Shown here in pieces: positions 24,898 to 33,166 of a stretch of DNA of 64,000 bases (the stretch's first letter is position 1; each line of letters starts with the position of its first letter). The notes under the pieces are model-generated. The model was given only the letters and a program-made list of their open reading frames with translations. It was not told the origin of the DNA and did no database searches. The stretch is from Vibrio splendidus (lineage in GTDB: Bacteria; Pseudomonadota; Gammaproteobacteria; Enterobacterales; Vibrionaceae): NCBI RefSeq assembly GCF_001557875.1, contig NZ_LNRF01000010.1:1-64000 (forward strand), in the 5' to 3' direction. The position numbers and the translations under genes are program-made.

Positions 24898-25950
24898 ATG
24901 CAAGTTTCAGATTTTCACTTTGACCTACCAGATGAACTCATTGCTCGCTACCCTCAAGAGGAGCGTACAGCAAGCCGCCTGCTTAAATTAGATGGCAATA
25001 GCGGTAACCTAGATGATGGTTCGTTTAAAGACGTTTTAGACTTAGTTGAGCCAGGCGATCTTGTCGTTTTCAATAACACTCGAGTAATTCCTGCTCGTGT
25101 ATTTGGTCGCAAGGCATCAGGCGGTAAGCTTGAAGTGTTGGTTGAACGTATGCTTGATGAGAAAAGCATTCTTGCGCATGTTCGTTGTTCTAAATCACCG
25201 AAGCCGGGCACCAAGTTGTTCCTTGGTGAGAACGATGAGTATGAAGCTGAAATGGTGGCGCGTCACGATGCGTTATTTGAAATCCATTTCACATCTGATC
25301 AAAGCGTTTTAGAGATTCTTAACAGTGTTGGTCACATGCCACTGCCTCCTTACATCGATCGTCCTGATGAAGATGCAGATAAAGAGCGCTACCAAACTGT
25401 CTATAATGAAAAGCCGGGTGCGGTTGCAGCGCCAACAGCAGGTCTTCACTTTGATGACAAGCTAATGGCTGGTATGAAAGAGAAAGGTGTCGAGTTTGCT
25501 TACGTGACACTTCACGTTGGTGCTGGCACGTTCCAGCCAGTAAAAGTCGATAATATCAATGATCACCACATGCATGCTGAGTACGTTGAAGTACCGCAAG
25601 AAGTGGTTGACGCTGTAGCTGCAGCAAAAGCTCGTGGCGGCCGTATTATCGCTGTCGGCACAACATCTGTACGTTCACTCGAAAGTGCGGCTCAAGATGC
25701 ACTGAAAAACGGCACTGAGTTAGTTCCTTTCTTTGGTGATACAGAAATTTTCATCTTCCCTGGTTATGAGTACCAGTTGGTGGATTGCTTGATTACCAAT
25801 TTCCACTTGCCAGAATCAACGCTGATTATGTTGGTAAGTGCATTTGCTGGCTACGACCATGTGATGGGCGCATACGATCACGCGGTGAAGAGCGAATATC
25901 GTTTCTTCAGCTACGGCGATGCCATGTTCATCAATAAGAAAACGAGCTAA
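24898..25950 (+). CDS. queA: QueA, S-adenosylmethionine:tRNA ribosyltransferase-isomerase
   Basis: Transfers and isomerises the ribose of SAM onto 7-aminomethyl-7-deazaguanine in tRNA to form epoxyqueuosine. Conserved family blocks are FDLPDELIARYPQEERTASR, DLVVFNNTRVIPARV, GHMPLPPYIDR, AVAAPTAGLHFD, VTLHVGAGTFQPV, HMHAEYVEV, VGTTSVRSLE and ITNFHLPESTLIMLVSA. It has 350 residues against 356 in E. coli. It is followed by tgt after a 194-base gap in which I see no clear terminator, so the classic queA-tgt-yajC-secDF order is kept. Confidence 0.97.
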   Translation: MQVSDFHFDLPDELIARYPQEERTASRLLKLDGNSGNLDDGSFKDVLDLVEPGDLVVFNNTRVIPARVFGRKASGGKLEVLVERMLDEKSILAHVRCSKSPKPGTKLFLGENDEYEAEMVARHDALFEIHFTSDQSVLEILNSVGHMPLPPYIDRPDEDADKERYQTVYNEKPGAVAAPTAGLHFDDKLMAGMKEKGVEFAYVTLHVGAGTFQPVKVDNINDHHMHAEYVEVPQEVVDAVAAAKARGGRIIAVGTTSVRSLESAAQDALKNGTELVPFFGDTEIFIFPGYEYQLVDCLITNFHLPESTLIMLVSAFAGYDHVMGAYDHAVKSEYRFFSYGDAMFINKKTS

Positions 25951-26144
25951 TTTAAGCTAGTTATAAACGATATAAACAGAATTTACGGGTGCTAGCAGTA
26001 AGCTAGGAGTCGGGCAGGGTGTCTGTCTAATCTCTCGCAAGGAATACGCGACCGCTCCTCATAGAACCCACTAGACTGAACTTTTGTTTGGCTTAAGGTT
26101 CTGAATTAACAGTCAGATTGTTTCTCTGGCATATTGGAGGCTTC

Positions 26145-27281
26145 GTGAAATTAAAATACGAACTTAAAAAAACTAATAGCGGCGCACGTCGTGGTCAACT
26201 TCAGTTTGAACGCGGTACCGTTGAAACCCCAGCATTCATGCCTGTAGGTACTTACGGTACTGTGAAAGGTATGACACCTGAAGAAGTGAAAGACACAGGC
26301 GCTGAAATTCTATTAGGTAACACATTCCATCTATGGCTACGTCCTGGTCAAGAAATCATGAAAATGCACGGCGACTTGCATGATTTCATGAACTGGCACG
26401 GTCCTATCCTGACTGATTCAGGCGGCTTCCAAGTGTTCAGCCTAGGTGCAATGCGTAAGATCACTGAAGAGGGTGTTCACTTCCGTAACCCTGTAAACGG
26501 TGACAAGATCTTCATGGACGCTGAGAAGTCTATGGAAATCCAAAAAGACTTAGGTTCAGACATTGTAATGATCTTCGATGAGTGTACGCCTTACCCAGCG
26601 ACACACAAAGAAGCAAAAGACTCAATGGAGATGTCTCTTCGTTGGGCTGAGCGTTCACGCAACCACTTCGACAAGCTTGAAAATCTGAACTCACTATTCG
26701 GCATCGTTCAAGGTGGTGTGTACGAAGACCTTCGTGATGTATCTGTTAAAGGCCTAACTGAAATTGGTTTTGACGGTTATGCAGTTGGCGGCCTAGCAGT
26801 AGGCGAGCCAAAAGAAGATATGCACCGCATTCTTGAGCACACATGTCCTCAACTGCCTGAAGATAAGCCACGTTACCTAATGGGCGTAGGCAAACCAGAA
26901 GACCTAGTTGAAGGTGTTCGTCGTGGTATCGACATGTTTGACTGTGTAATGCCAACGCGAAATGCACGCAACGGCCACCTGTTTGTGACTGAAGGTGTGA
27001 TCAAGATCCGTAATGCGAAGCATAAAACCGATACAACACCACTAGATTCAGAGTGTGACTGTTACACTTGTAAGAACTACAGCAAGTCGTACTTACACCA
27101 TTTGGATCGTTGTAACGAAATCCTAGGTGCTCGACTGAACACGATTCATAACCTGCGTTTCTACCAACGAGTAATGTCAGACATTCGTCAGTCTATCGAT
27201 GAAGACCGCTTTGAAGAGTTCGTTGCAGAGTTCTACGCAAGAATGGGGCGTGAAGTGCCACCACTAGGTAAAGAATCTTAG
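26145..27281 (+). CDS. tgt: Tgt, tRNA-guanine transglycosylase
   Basis: Exchanges guanine-34 for preQ1 in tRNAs with GUN anticodons; first committed tRNA step of queuosine synthesis, immediately preceding QueA. Motifs include VETPAFMPVGTYGTVKGM, the catalytic aspartate block LTDSGGFQVFSLG, YAVGGLAVGEPKEDMHRIL, GIDMFDCVMPTRNARNG, and the zinc site CDCYTCKNYSKSYLHHL with the further C of DRC. I place the start at the GTG at 26145, preceded by GGAGG and giving 378 residues that align with E. coli Tgt (375). The in-frame upstream start at 26118 adds nine unrelated residues. Confidence 0.97.
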   Translation: MKLKYELKKTNSGARRGQLQFERGTVETPAFMPVGTYGTVKGMTPEEVKDTGAEILLGNTFHLWLRPGQEIMKMHGDLHDFMNWHGPILTDSGGFQVFSLGAMRKITEEGVHFRNPVNGDKIFMDAEKSMEIQKDLGSDIVMIFDECTPYPATHKEAKDSMEMSLRWAERSRNHFDKLENLNSLFGIVQGGVYEDLRDVSVKGLTEIGFDGYAVGGLAVGEPKEDMHRILEHTCPQLPEDKPRYLMGVGKPEDLVEGVRRGIDMFDCVMPTRNARNGHLFVTEGVIKIRNAKHKTDTTPLDSECDCYTCKNYSKSYLHHLDRCNEILGARLNTIHNLRFYQRVMSDIRQSIDEDRFEEFVAEFYARMGREVPPLGKES

Positions 27282-27392
27282 TATTTCTTTTTTGCGAGCC
27301 CTATCTCTCTTCCGAGTGATGGGGCTTGAAAATAAAGGGATGCGACCCAATTAGACAAACAATTACGAAAATATAAATAGAGGATGTTTTAA

Positions 27393-27722
27393 ATGTTTAT
27401 TTCTCAAGCTCATGCAGCAGCAGAAGGTGCACCAGCAGGCGGCGGTTTCGAAATGCTTATCATGCTAGGTATGTTCGCTGTGATCTTCTACTTCATGATC
27501 TACCGTCCACAAGCTAAGCGTGTTAAAGAGCACAAGAACCTTATGTCTTCTATGGGCAAAGGCGATGAAGTTCTTACAAGCGGCGGCCTAATCGGCAAGA
27601 TCACTAAGATTGCTGAAGACAGCGACTACGTTGCTATCGAACTGAATGCAAACAACGAAGTAGTTATCAAGAAAGACTTCGTTACAGCAGTGCTACCAAA
27701 AGGTACTCTGAAATCTCTATAA
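27393..27722 (+). CDS. yajC: YajC, Sec translocon accessory subunit
   Basis: A small inner-membrane protein that associates with SecD-SecF. It has 109 residues with one transmembrane segment (about 20-37) followed by the family motif YRPQAKRVKEHKNLMSSM, then the GDEVLTSGGLIGKI beta domain. A glycine/alanine-rich N-terminus precedes the membrane segment. It lies 111 bases after tgt and 20 bases before secD, in a co-transcribed group. Confidence 0.96.
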   Translation: MFISQAHAAAEGAPAGGGFEMLIMLGMFAVIFYFMIYRPQAKRVKEHKNLMSSMGKGDEVLTSGGLIGKITKIAEDSDYVAIELNANNEVVIKKDFVTAVLPKGTLKSL

Positions 27723-27742
27723 ACAGCTAGAGGATCCTCGCT

Positions 27743-29599
27743 GTGCTAAACCGTTACCCGTTATGGAAGTATTTGATGGTGGTGTTTGCCATCGCTATCG
27801 CTGCGTTGTACGCACTTCCAAATATATACGGTGAAGATCCGGCAGTTCAAGTTACAGGGGCGCGCGGCGCCTCTGTAGATATGTCTACGCTGGATGCTGT
27901 CACCAATGCTCTTGAAGCAGAAAACCTTTCTACTAAATCCGTTGCTCTCGAAAACGGTTCCATTCTTGTTCGCTTTAACGACACAGATACGCAAATTAGT
28001 GCCCGTGATATCATCACAGAAGCACTAGGTGATGACGTTATCGTTGCTTTAAACCTAGCGGCTTCAACTCCTGATTGGCTTGAATCTATTGGCGCAGCGC
28101 CAATGAAACTTGGTCTTGACCTGCGTGGTGGTGTTCACTTCTTAATGGAAGTGGATATGGACGCTGCGATGCAAAAGCTGGTCGGTCAACAAGAAGAAGC
28201 ATTCCGTAGTGAACTTCGTGAAGAGAAAATCCGTTACCGTGCGATTCGCCCATCTGGTAAAGATGCGGTTGAAGTGATCCTACGTAACGAAGAGCAGCTT
28301 GCTGAAGCGAAATCGCTACTGCAATCTAAGCACCAAGATATGACGTTCGTAGATTCTGAATCTAACGGTCGCTTCTCTTTGGTTGCAAGCTTTACAGAGG
28401 CTCGTCTTCAAGAAATCCGTAACTACGCGGTTGAGCAAAACATTACTATTCTACGTAACCGTGTAAACGAACTTGGTGTTGCTGAACCTTTGGTTCAACG
28501 TCAAGGTTCTAGCCGTATCGTAGTGGAATTGCCTGGTGTTCAAGACACGGCTCGCGCTAAAGAAATCCTTGGTGCGACTGCGACGCTTGAGTTCCGTGAA
28601 GTGGATAGCAGTGCTGACTTAGCCGCTGCCGCTTCTGGTCGTGCCCCTGCGGGTAGCGAAATCAAGCAAGATCGTGATGGTCGCCCTGTGGTACTTAAGA
28701 AACGCGTTATTCTAGGCGGTTCCAGTATTACTGATGCAAGCTCAAGTGTTGATGAATATGGTCGTCCTCAAGTTAACATCTCGCTAGACAGCGAAGGTGG
28801 TAGCAAGATGTCTGCATTCTCTCGTCAGAATATCGGTAAGCTAATGGCAACGGTATTTGCAGAGTACAAAGACAGCGGTCGTAAAACACCGGAAGGTCGA
28901 GTTATCTTAAGTAAGCACGAAGAAGTAATTAACCAAGCGACGATTCAATCTGCGCTAGGTCGTAACTTCCGTATTACAGGTATCGACTCAACGGCTGAAG
29001 CTCATAACTTGGCACTTCTACTACGTGCGGGTGCATTGATTGCGCCTATCTCGATTGTAGAAGAACGTACGATTGGTCCATCTATGGGGCAACAAAACAT
29101 CGATATGGGTATCATGGCGATGGTTTGGGGTATGGCTGCAGTAATGTTGTTTACTCTGCTTTACTACCGTACTTTCGGTTTGATTGCGAACGTTGCGCTA
29201 ATGGCTAACTTGGTGTTGATTATCGGTGTTATGTCGATGATTCCGGGGGCTACCATGACCCTGCCAGGTATTGCCGGTATCGTATTAACGGTCGGTATGG
29301 CAGTTGATGCCAACGTTCTTATCTTTGAGCGTATACGTGAAGAACTTCGAGATGGACGCAGTCCACAACAAGCGATTCACCAAGGTTACGCGAACGCATT
29401 CAGCACAATCGCCGATGCCAACATCACCACACTACTAACAGCAATCATTCTATTTGCTGTGGGTACTGGTGCTATCAAAGGCTTCGCGGTAACGCTGTCT
29501 ATCGGTATCTTGACTTCAATGTTTACAGCTATTGTCGGAACACGTTGTATCGTGAACCTGATGTATGGCGGCAAACGCGTTAAAAAACTGTCGATCTAA
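27743..29599 (+). CDS. secD: SecD, protein translocase subunit
   Basis: An RND-superfamily inner-membrane protein that uses the proton gradient to help pull proteins through SecYEG. The N-terminal TM (about residues 9-26) precedes the large periplasmic P1 domain with MKLGLDLRGGVHFLMEVD. The C-terminal half has five TM segments with GPSMGQQNIDMGI, TLPGIAGIVLTVGMAVDANVLIFERIREE (in parts) and GTGAIKGFAVTLSIG. It has 618 residues against 615 in E. coli. The start codon is GTG, giving the family start MLNRYPLWKY. SecF follows after 14 bases. Confidence 0.97.
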   Translation: MLNRYPLWKYLMVVFAIAIAALYALPNIYGEDPAVQVTGARGASVDMSTLDAVTNALEAENLSTKSVALENGSILVRFNDTDTQISARDIITEALGDDVIVALNLAASTPDWLESIGAAPMKLGLDLRGGVHFLMEVDMDAAMQKLVGQQEEAFRSELREEKIRYRAIRPSGKDAVEVILRNEEQLAEAKSLLQSKHQDMTFVDSESNGRFSLVASFTEARLQEIRNYAVEQNITILRNRVNELGVAEPLVQRQGSSRIVVELPGVQDTARAKEILGATATLEFREVDSSADLAAAASGRAPAGSEIKQDRDGRPVVLKKRVILGGSSITDASSSVDEYGRPQVNISLDSEGGSKMSAFSRQNIGKLMATVFAEYKDSGRKTPEGRVILSKHEEVINQATIQSALGRNFRITGIDSTAEAHNLALLLRAGALIAPISIVEERTIGPSMGQQNIDMGIMAMVWGMAAVMLFTLLYYRTFGLIANVALMANLVLIIGVMSMIPGATMTLPGIAGIVLTVGMAVDANVLIFERIREELRDGRSPQQAIHQGYANAFSTIADANITTLLTAIILFAVGTGAIKGFAVTLSIGILTSMFTAIVGTRCIVNLMYGGKRVKKLSI

Positions 29600-29613
29600 G
29601 GCTAGGAATTAAT

Positions 29614-30561
29614 ATGTTTCAGATTCTAAAAGCAGACAAAATGATCGACTTTATGCGTTGGTCAAAGGTTGCCTTTGTTTTTTCTATCTTGATGATTGGT
29701 ACTGCTATCTTCACCCTAACAACAAAATCGTTGAACTGGGGTCTAGATTTTACTGGCGGTACTCTGATTGAAGTTGGTTTTGAACAACCGGCACATCTTC
29801 CTGATATCCGTAGTGCACTAGAAGCAGAAGGCTTTGGTGATGCAACGGTACAGAACTTCGGTTCAGCTCGTGATGTAATGGTTCGTTTACGTCCACGTGA
29901 TGGCGTAGCGGGCGAAACGCTTGGTAACCAAATCCTTTCTGCTATTGAGAATGGTACTGGTGAGCAAGTTGAAATGCGTCGTATCGAGTTCGTTGGTCCT
30001 AACGTGGGTGACGAATTAACAGAAGCGGGTGGCCTTGCTATCCTAGTTTCTCTTATCTGTATCTTGATCTACGTATCAGTGCGATTTGAATGGCGTTTGG
30101 CAGCGGGTGCGGTATTAGCACTGGCGCACGATGTTATTATCACACTGGGTGTGTTCTCTCTAATGCAAATTGAGGTCGACCTTACCATCGTAGCAGCCTT
30201 GCTAACGGTAGTCGGTTACTCCCTCAACGATACCATCGTTGTATTCGACCGTATTCGTGAGAACTTCCGTAAGATGCGTAAAGGTGAAGCGCCTGAAGTG
30301 CTGAACAGCTCAATCACACAAACATTGAGCCGTACATTGATCACTTCTGGTACAACGTTATTCGTAGTTATCGCACTGTTCGTTCAGGGCGGCGCTATGA
30401 TTCACGGATTCGCAACTGCACTTCTACTCGGTATTACGGTTGGTACTTACTCTTCTATCTACGTTGCATCTGCACTAGCAATGAAGTTGGGTATTACGCG
30501 TGAACACCTAATGCCACCACAAGTGGAAAAAGAAGGTGAAGAGTTTGACGAGATGCCTTAG
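29614..30561 (+). CDS. secF: SecF, protein translocase subunit
   Basis: Partner of SecD in the inner membrane. Diagnostic blocks are LNWGLDFTGGTLIEVGF after TM1, EFVGPNVGDELTEAG, the VGYSLNDTIVVFDRIRENF signature, and SRTLITSGTTLFVVIALF. It has 315 residues and six predicted TM segments. It is the last gene of the yajC-secD-secF group and is followed by a perfect hairpin terminator. Confidence 0.97.
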   Translation: MFQILKADKMIDFMRWSKVAFVFSILMIGTAIFTLTTKSLNWGLDFTGGTLIEVGFEQPAHLPDIRSALEAEGFGDATVQNFGSARDVMVRLRPRDGVAGETLGNQILSAIENGTGEQVEMRRIEFVGPNVGDELTEAGGLAILVSLICILIYVSVRFEWRLAAGAVLALAHDVIITLGVFSLMQIEVDLTIVAALLTVVGYSLNDTIVVFDRIRENFRKMRKGEAPEVLNSSITQTLSRTLITSGTTLFVVIALFVQGGAMIHGFATALLLGITVGTYSSIYVASALAMKLGITREHLMPPQVEKEGEEFDEMP

Positions 30562-30590
30562 GCCTTGGCTTAATACGTTTCGCTAAACCA

Positions 30591-30621
30591 AAAAAACCGC
30601 TAGGTAACTAGCGGTTTTTTT
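30591..30621 (+). terminator. terminator after secF
   Basis: AAAAAACCGCTAG (30591-30603) pairs perfectly with CTAGCGGTTTTTT (30608-30620) around GTAA, with a further T. Confidence 0.95.
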
Positions 30622-30647
30622 ACGTCTGTATTTTGTGGGGAAGCTCT

Positions 30648-30779
30648 ATGCAATTTATCGGCGAAGGGCGTGGTGCTCATCGTTACTATCCACCACCTTG
30701 TGCTCGTATTACAAAAAAGCCTCGCAATAGCGAGGCTTTGGAAGTTCTATGCGCCCCTAAAAAAGGAGCTTTAACGTAA
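30648..30779 (+). CDS. possible small ORF of 43 codons between secF and suhB terminators
   Basis: An ATG preceded by GGGGAAG at a suitable distance opens 43 codons, starting MQFIGEGRGAHRYYPPPC and ending before the suhB stop. It runs through the suhB terminator hairpin at 30716-30739, whose sequence is then fixed for another reason. That, plus the lack of any known family, argues for chance. I keep it as a low-confidence candidate. Confidence 0.2.
   Translation: MQFIGEGRGAHRYYPPPCARITKKPRNSEALEVLCAPKKGALT
30711..30739 (-). terminator. terminator after suhB
   Basis: AAAGCCTCGC (30716-30725) pairs with GCGAGGCTTT (30730-30739). Read on the minus strand the stem is followed by TTTTGT, 49 bases beyond the suhB stop. 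Confidence 0.88.
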
Positions 30780-30787
30780 GGTCTGAA

Positions 30788-31591
30788 TTACTTCAGCATA
30801 CCTTCGTTAGCGTTCTCACGAACGTGCTTAAGGATAGACTTAACACCACGTGCGCTTGAAGCAACAACGTTACCAGAAGTCATGTAATCAGTACCGCCAG
30901 CAAAGTCAGTCATGATAGCACCAGCTTCACGAGCGATTAGATCGCCAGCTGCTAGATCCCATGGCTTAAGGCCAAGTTCTAGGTAACCATCAACACGGCC
31001 AGCTGCTAGGTAACATAGGTCAAGAGCAGGAGAACCTGTACGACGGAAATCAGCACAGTCAATGAATAGACCAGAGATGATCTTCATGAAAGATTCAGAG
31101 TGTTGTTTTTGCTTGAATGGGAAACCAGTCGCTAGAACAGTACCTTGAAGGTCTTTTAGTTGAGTAACACGCATACGAGCGTTGTTAAGTTGAGCGCCAG
31201 CGCCACGTTGAGCTGTGAATAGCTCGTTTAGCATTGGGTCATAAACACAAGCAACTTCTGTACGACCGTTCATACGAACAGCGATAGATACAGAGAAGTG
31301 AGGGAAACCTTTTACAAAGTTGTTGGTGCCATCTAGTGGGTCAACGATCCATTGTACGTCAGAGTCTTTACCTTCAGTCAGGCCTTTCTCTTCAGAAATA
31401 ATGCTGTGCTCTGGGTAAGATGCTTTGATTGTCTCAATGATCATGTACTCAGCTTCTTGAGCAATGTTAGTAACGTAATCGTTGTTACCTTTTAGAGACG
31501 ATTCGATCTTATCAGTTGTTTCTAGAGATTTAGCAATATGGTTGCCAGCTTTACGCGCAGCGCGTATCGCAATGTTTAGCATTGGATGCAT
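30788..31591 (-). CDS. suhB: SuhB, inositol-1-monophosphatase family / Nus factor
   Basis: A magnesium-dependent inositol monophosphatase-fold protein. In E. coli SuhB also joins the Nus antitermination complex on rRNA operons. Metal-binding motifs are SEEKG (first E), WIVDPLDGTNNFVKGFPHF and the C-terminal KPWDLAAGDLIAREAG. It begins MHPMLNIAIRAARKAGNHIAK and has 267 residues, the same as E. coli. It is divergent from trmJ, as in E. coli, where suhB and trmJ are also neighbours. Confidence 0.96.
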   Translation of the reverse strand: MHPMLNIAIRAARKAGNHIAKSLETTDKIESSLKGNNDYVTNIAQEAEYMIIETIKASYPEHSIISEEKGLTEGKDSDVQWIVDPLDGTNNFVKGFPHFSVSIAVRMNGRTEVACVYDPMLNELFTAQRGAGAQLNNARMRVTQLKDLQGTVLATGFPFKQKQHSESFMKIISGLFIDCADFRRTGSPALDLCYLAAGRVDGYLELGLKPWDLAAGDLIAREAGAIMTDFAGGTDYMTSGNVVASSARGVKSILKHVRENANEGMLK

Positions 31592-31772
31592 ATGGTTTTT
31601 CCCACAAGATGTTAAAGAACAATTTAAAGCGGCGGCGAGTATACCAAAGTTTTACCAAAAGGGAAGTGGTTATTTTTTGAACTCTTGATTTCACATTACG
31701 CGAAGGGTCTGACCATTTTACTTTGCTATGTGTTAATATCTCGCGATTATTTTTAAAGTGGTGTCATATAGC

Positions 31773-32501
31773 ATGTTAGACAATGTAAAAGTCGTTCTGG
31801 TTGGTACGTCTCATTCGGGAAATATCGGATCAGCAGCTCGCGCAATGAAAGTGATGGGTTTGAGTCAATTAGTTCTTGTAGACCCTCAATGTGAAGTTGA
31901 CGAGCAGACCTTAGCACTGGCTGCGGGTGCAGGTGACATCGCAGAAAACGCGATAATTGTTTCTACATTAGAAGAAGCGGTAAAAGATTGCGGCTTAGTT
32001 GTGGGCTCGAGTGCTCGTTCTCGTACACTTGAATGGCCAATGCTTGAACCACGTGAGTGTGGCCAAAAATTTGCGGTTGAAGGTCAGAAGCACTCTGTAG
32101 CTTTAGTGTTTGGTCGCGAGCGTACTGGCTTAACCAATGATGAGCTTCAGAAGTGCCACTTCCATGTATGTATCCCAGCTAACCCTGAATACAGCTCGCT
32201 AAACCTAGCAATGGCAGTGCAGACTCTGAGCTATGAAGTTCGCGTTGCACACCTTGATATGGTGGCTAGCCAGTACAAGCCACAGCAACAAGATGAGTAC
32301 CCTCGTCACGAAGAACTAGAAATGTTCTACGAGCACCTTGAAAAAGTGATTATCGATACCCAGTTTATCTCTAAGGATAAGCCGGGACAGGTGATGAATA
32401 AGCTACGTCGTCTGTTCAGTCGAGCTCGTCCAGAGCTGCAAGAGATCAACACTCTACGCGGCATTTTGACTTCAATTGAGAAGAGCAAAAACGACAAATA
32501 A
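31773..32501 (+). CDS. trmJ: TrmJ, tRNA (cytidine/uridine-32-2'-O)-methyltransferase
   Basis: A SPOUT-class methyltransferase that modifies position 32 of several tRNAs. The knotted-fold motifs are VVLVGTSHSGNIGSAARAMK, VVGSSARSRTLEWP, ALVFGRERTGLTNDEL and IPANPEYSSLNLAMAVQTL, followed by a C-terminal dimerisation helix. The start at 31773 (MLDNVKVV) aligns with E. coli MLQNIRIV and gives 242 residues; an in-frame GTG five codons upstream is less likely. It precedes iscR, as in E. coli, separated by the two IscR boxes. Confidence 0.95.
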   Translation: MLDNVKVVLVGTSHSGNIGSAARAMKVMGLSQLVLVDPQCEVDEQTLALAAGAGDIAENAIIVSTLEEAVKDCGLVVGSSARSRTLEWPMLEPRECGQKFAVEGQKHSVALVFGRERTGLTNDELQKCHFHVCIPANPEYSSLNLAMAVQTLSYEVRVAHLDMVASQYKPQQQDEYPRHEELEMFYEHLEKVIIDTQFISKDKPGQVMNKLRRLFSRARPELQEINTLRGILTSIEKSKNDK

Positions 32502-32525
32502 AGCCCATGCAAACCCTAAGGGTGA

Positions 32526-32575
32526 ATACCTGACTAAAATAGTCAATTAAATACTTGACCATTTTAGTCAGGTAT
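32526..32575 (+). promoter_or_regulatory. two abutting type-1 IscR boxes upstream of iscR
   Basis: Site A (32526-32550) reads ATACCTGACTAAAATAGTCA then ATTAA. Site B (32551-32575) reads ATACTTGACCATTTTAGTCA then GGTAT. Both fit the type-1 consensus for [2Fe-2S]-IscR. They touch end to end, and the outer 15 bases are perfectly inverted (ATACCTGACTAAAAT against ATTTTAGTCAGGTAT). A TTGACC inside site B could be the -35 element, so bound IscR would block the promoter. This predicts feedback repression of the isc operon. Confidence 0.9.
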
Positions 32576-32617
32576 GAAAAAATCCCAACCACATAAACAA
32601 TGTGGATACGGTGTGAT

Positions 32618-33139
32618 ATGAAGCTTACATCTAAAGGAAGATATGCGGTAACAGCTATGCTAGATGTAGCACTGCATTCGCAAAAAAGCCCAGTTCCTCT
32701 GGCTGATATTTCAGAGCGACAAGGCATCTCGTTATCTTACTTAGAGCAACTATTTTCTAAGTTACGTAAAGCTGGCTTAGTTGCTAGTGTTCGCGGCCCT
32801 GGCGGTGGTTACCGTTTAGGTGCTGAAGCGAACGACATTGCTGTCGGAACTGTAATTGCTGCAGTCGACGAATCAGTAGATGCAACTAAGTGTCACGGTC
32901 GAGCAGATTGCCAAGGTGGCAGTCGTTGTTTAACTCATACCCTATGGCGTGATTTAAGCTCCCGAATTAGCAGCTTCTTGAACGACATTACGCTCGGTGA
33001 GCTAATGAAAGATAACGAAGTTTTAGAGATTTCTGATCGTCAAGATATCGATCTTGCGGTTAATAATAGTTTTGCACAAAAAAATACGAGCACTACAACG
33101 ATTAGTGCAGCACCTCACGGTGTTAATGCCCGCTCTTAG
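32618..33139 (+). CDS. iscR: IscR, iron-sulfur-responsive Rrf2-family regulator
   Basis: A winged-helix regulator that binds a [2Fe-2S] cluster and represses isc when clusters are sufficient. MKLTSKGRYAVTAMLDVALH and the recognition region GISLSYLEQLFSKLRKAGLV are diagnostic. Cluster ligands C92, C98, C104 and H107 are all present at the E. coli positions. It has 173 residues from the ATG at 32618; an upstream in-frame ATG at 32600 is not in the family. The C-terminal tail is serine/threonine rich. The gene opens the isc operon; iscS follows after 27 bases. Confidence 0.97.
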   Translation: MKLTSKGRYAVTAMLDVALHSQKSPVPLADISERQGISLSYLEQLFSKLRKAGLVASVRGPGGGYRLGAEANDIAVGTVIAAVDESVDATKCHGRADCQGGSRCLTHTLWRDLSSRISSFLNDITLGELMKDNEVLEISDRQDIDLAVNNSFAQKNTSTTTISAAPHGVNARS

Positions 33140-33166
33140 CGGTCAGTTTTTACATTGGAGTAGAAA

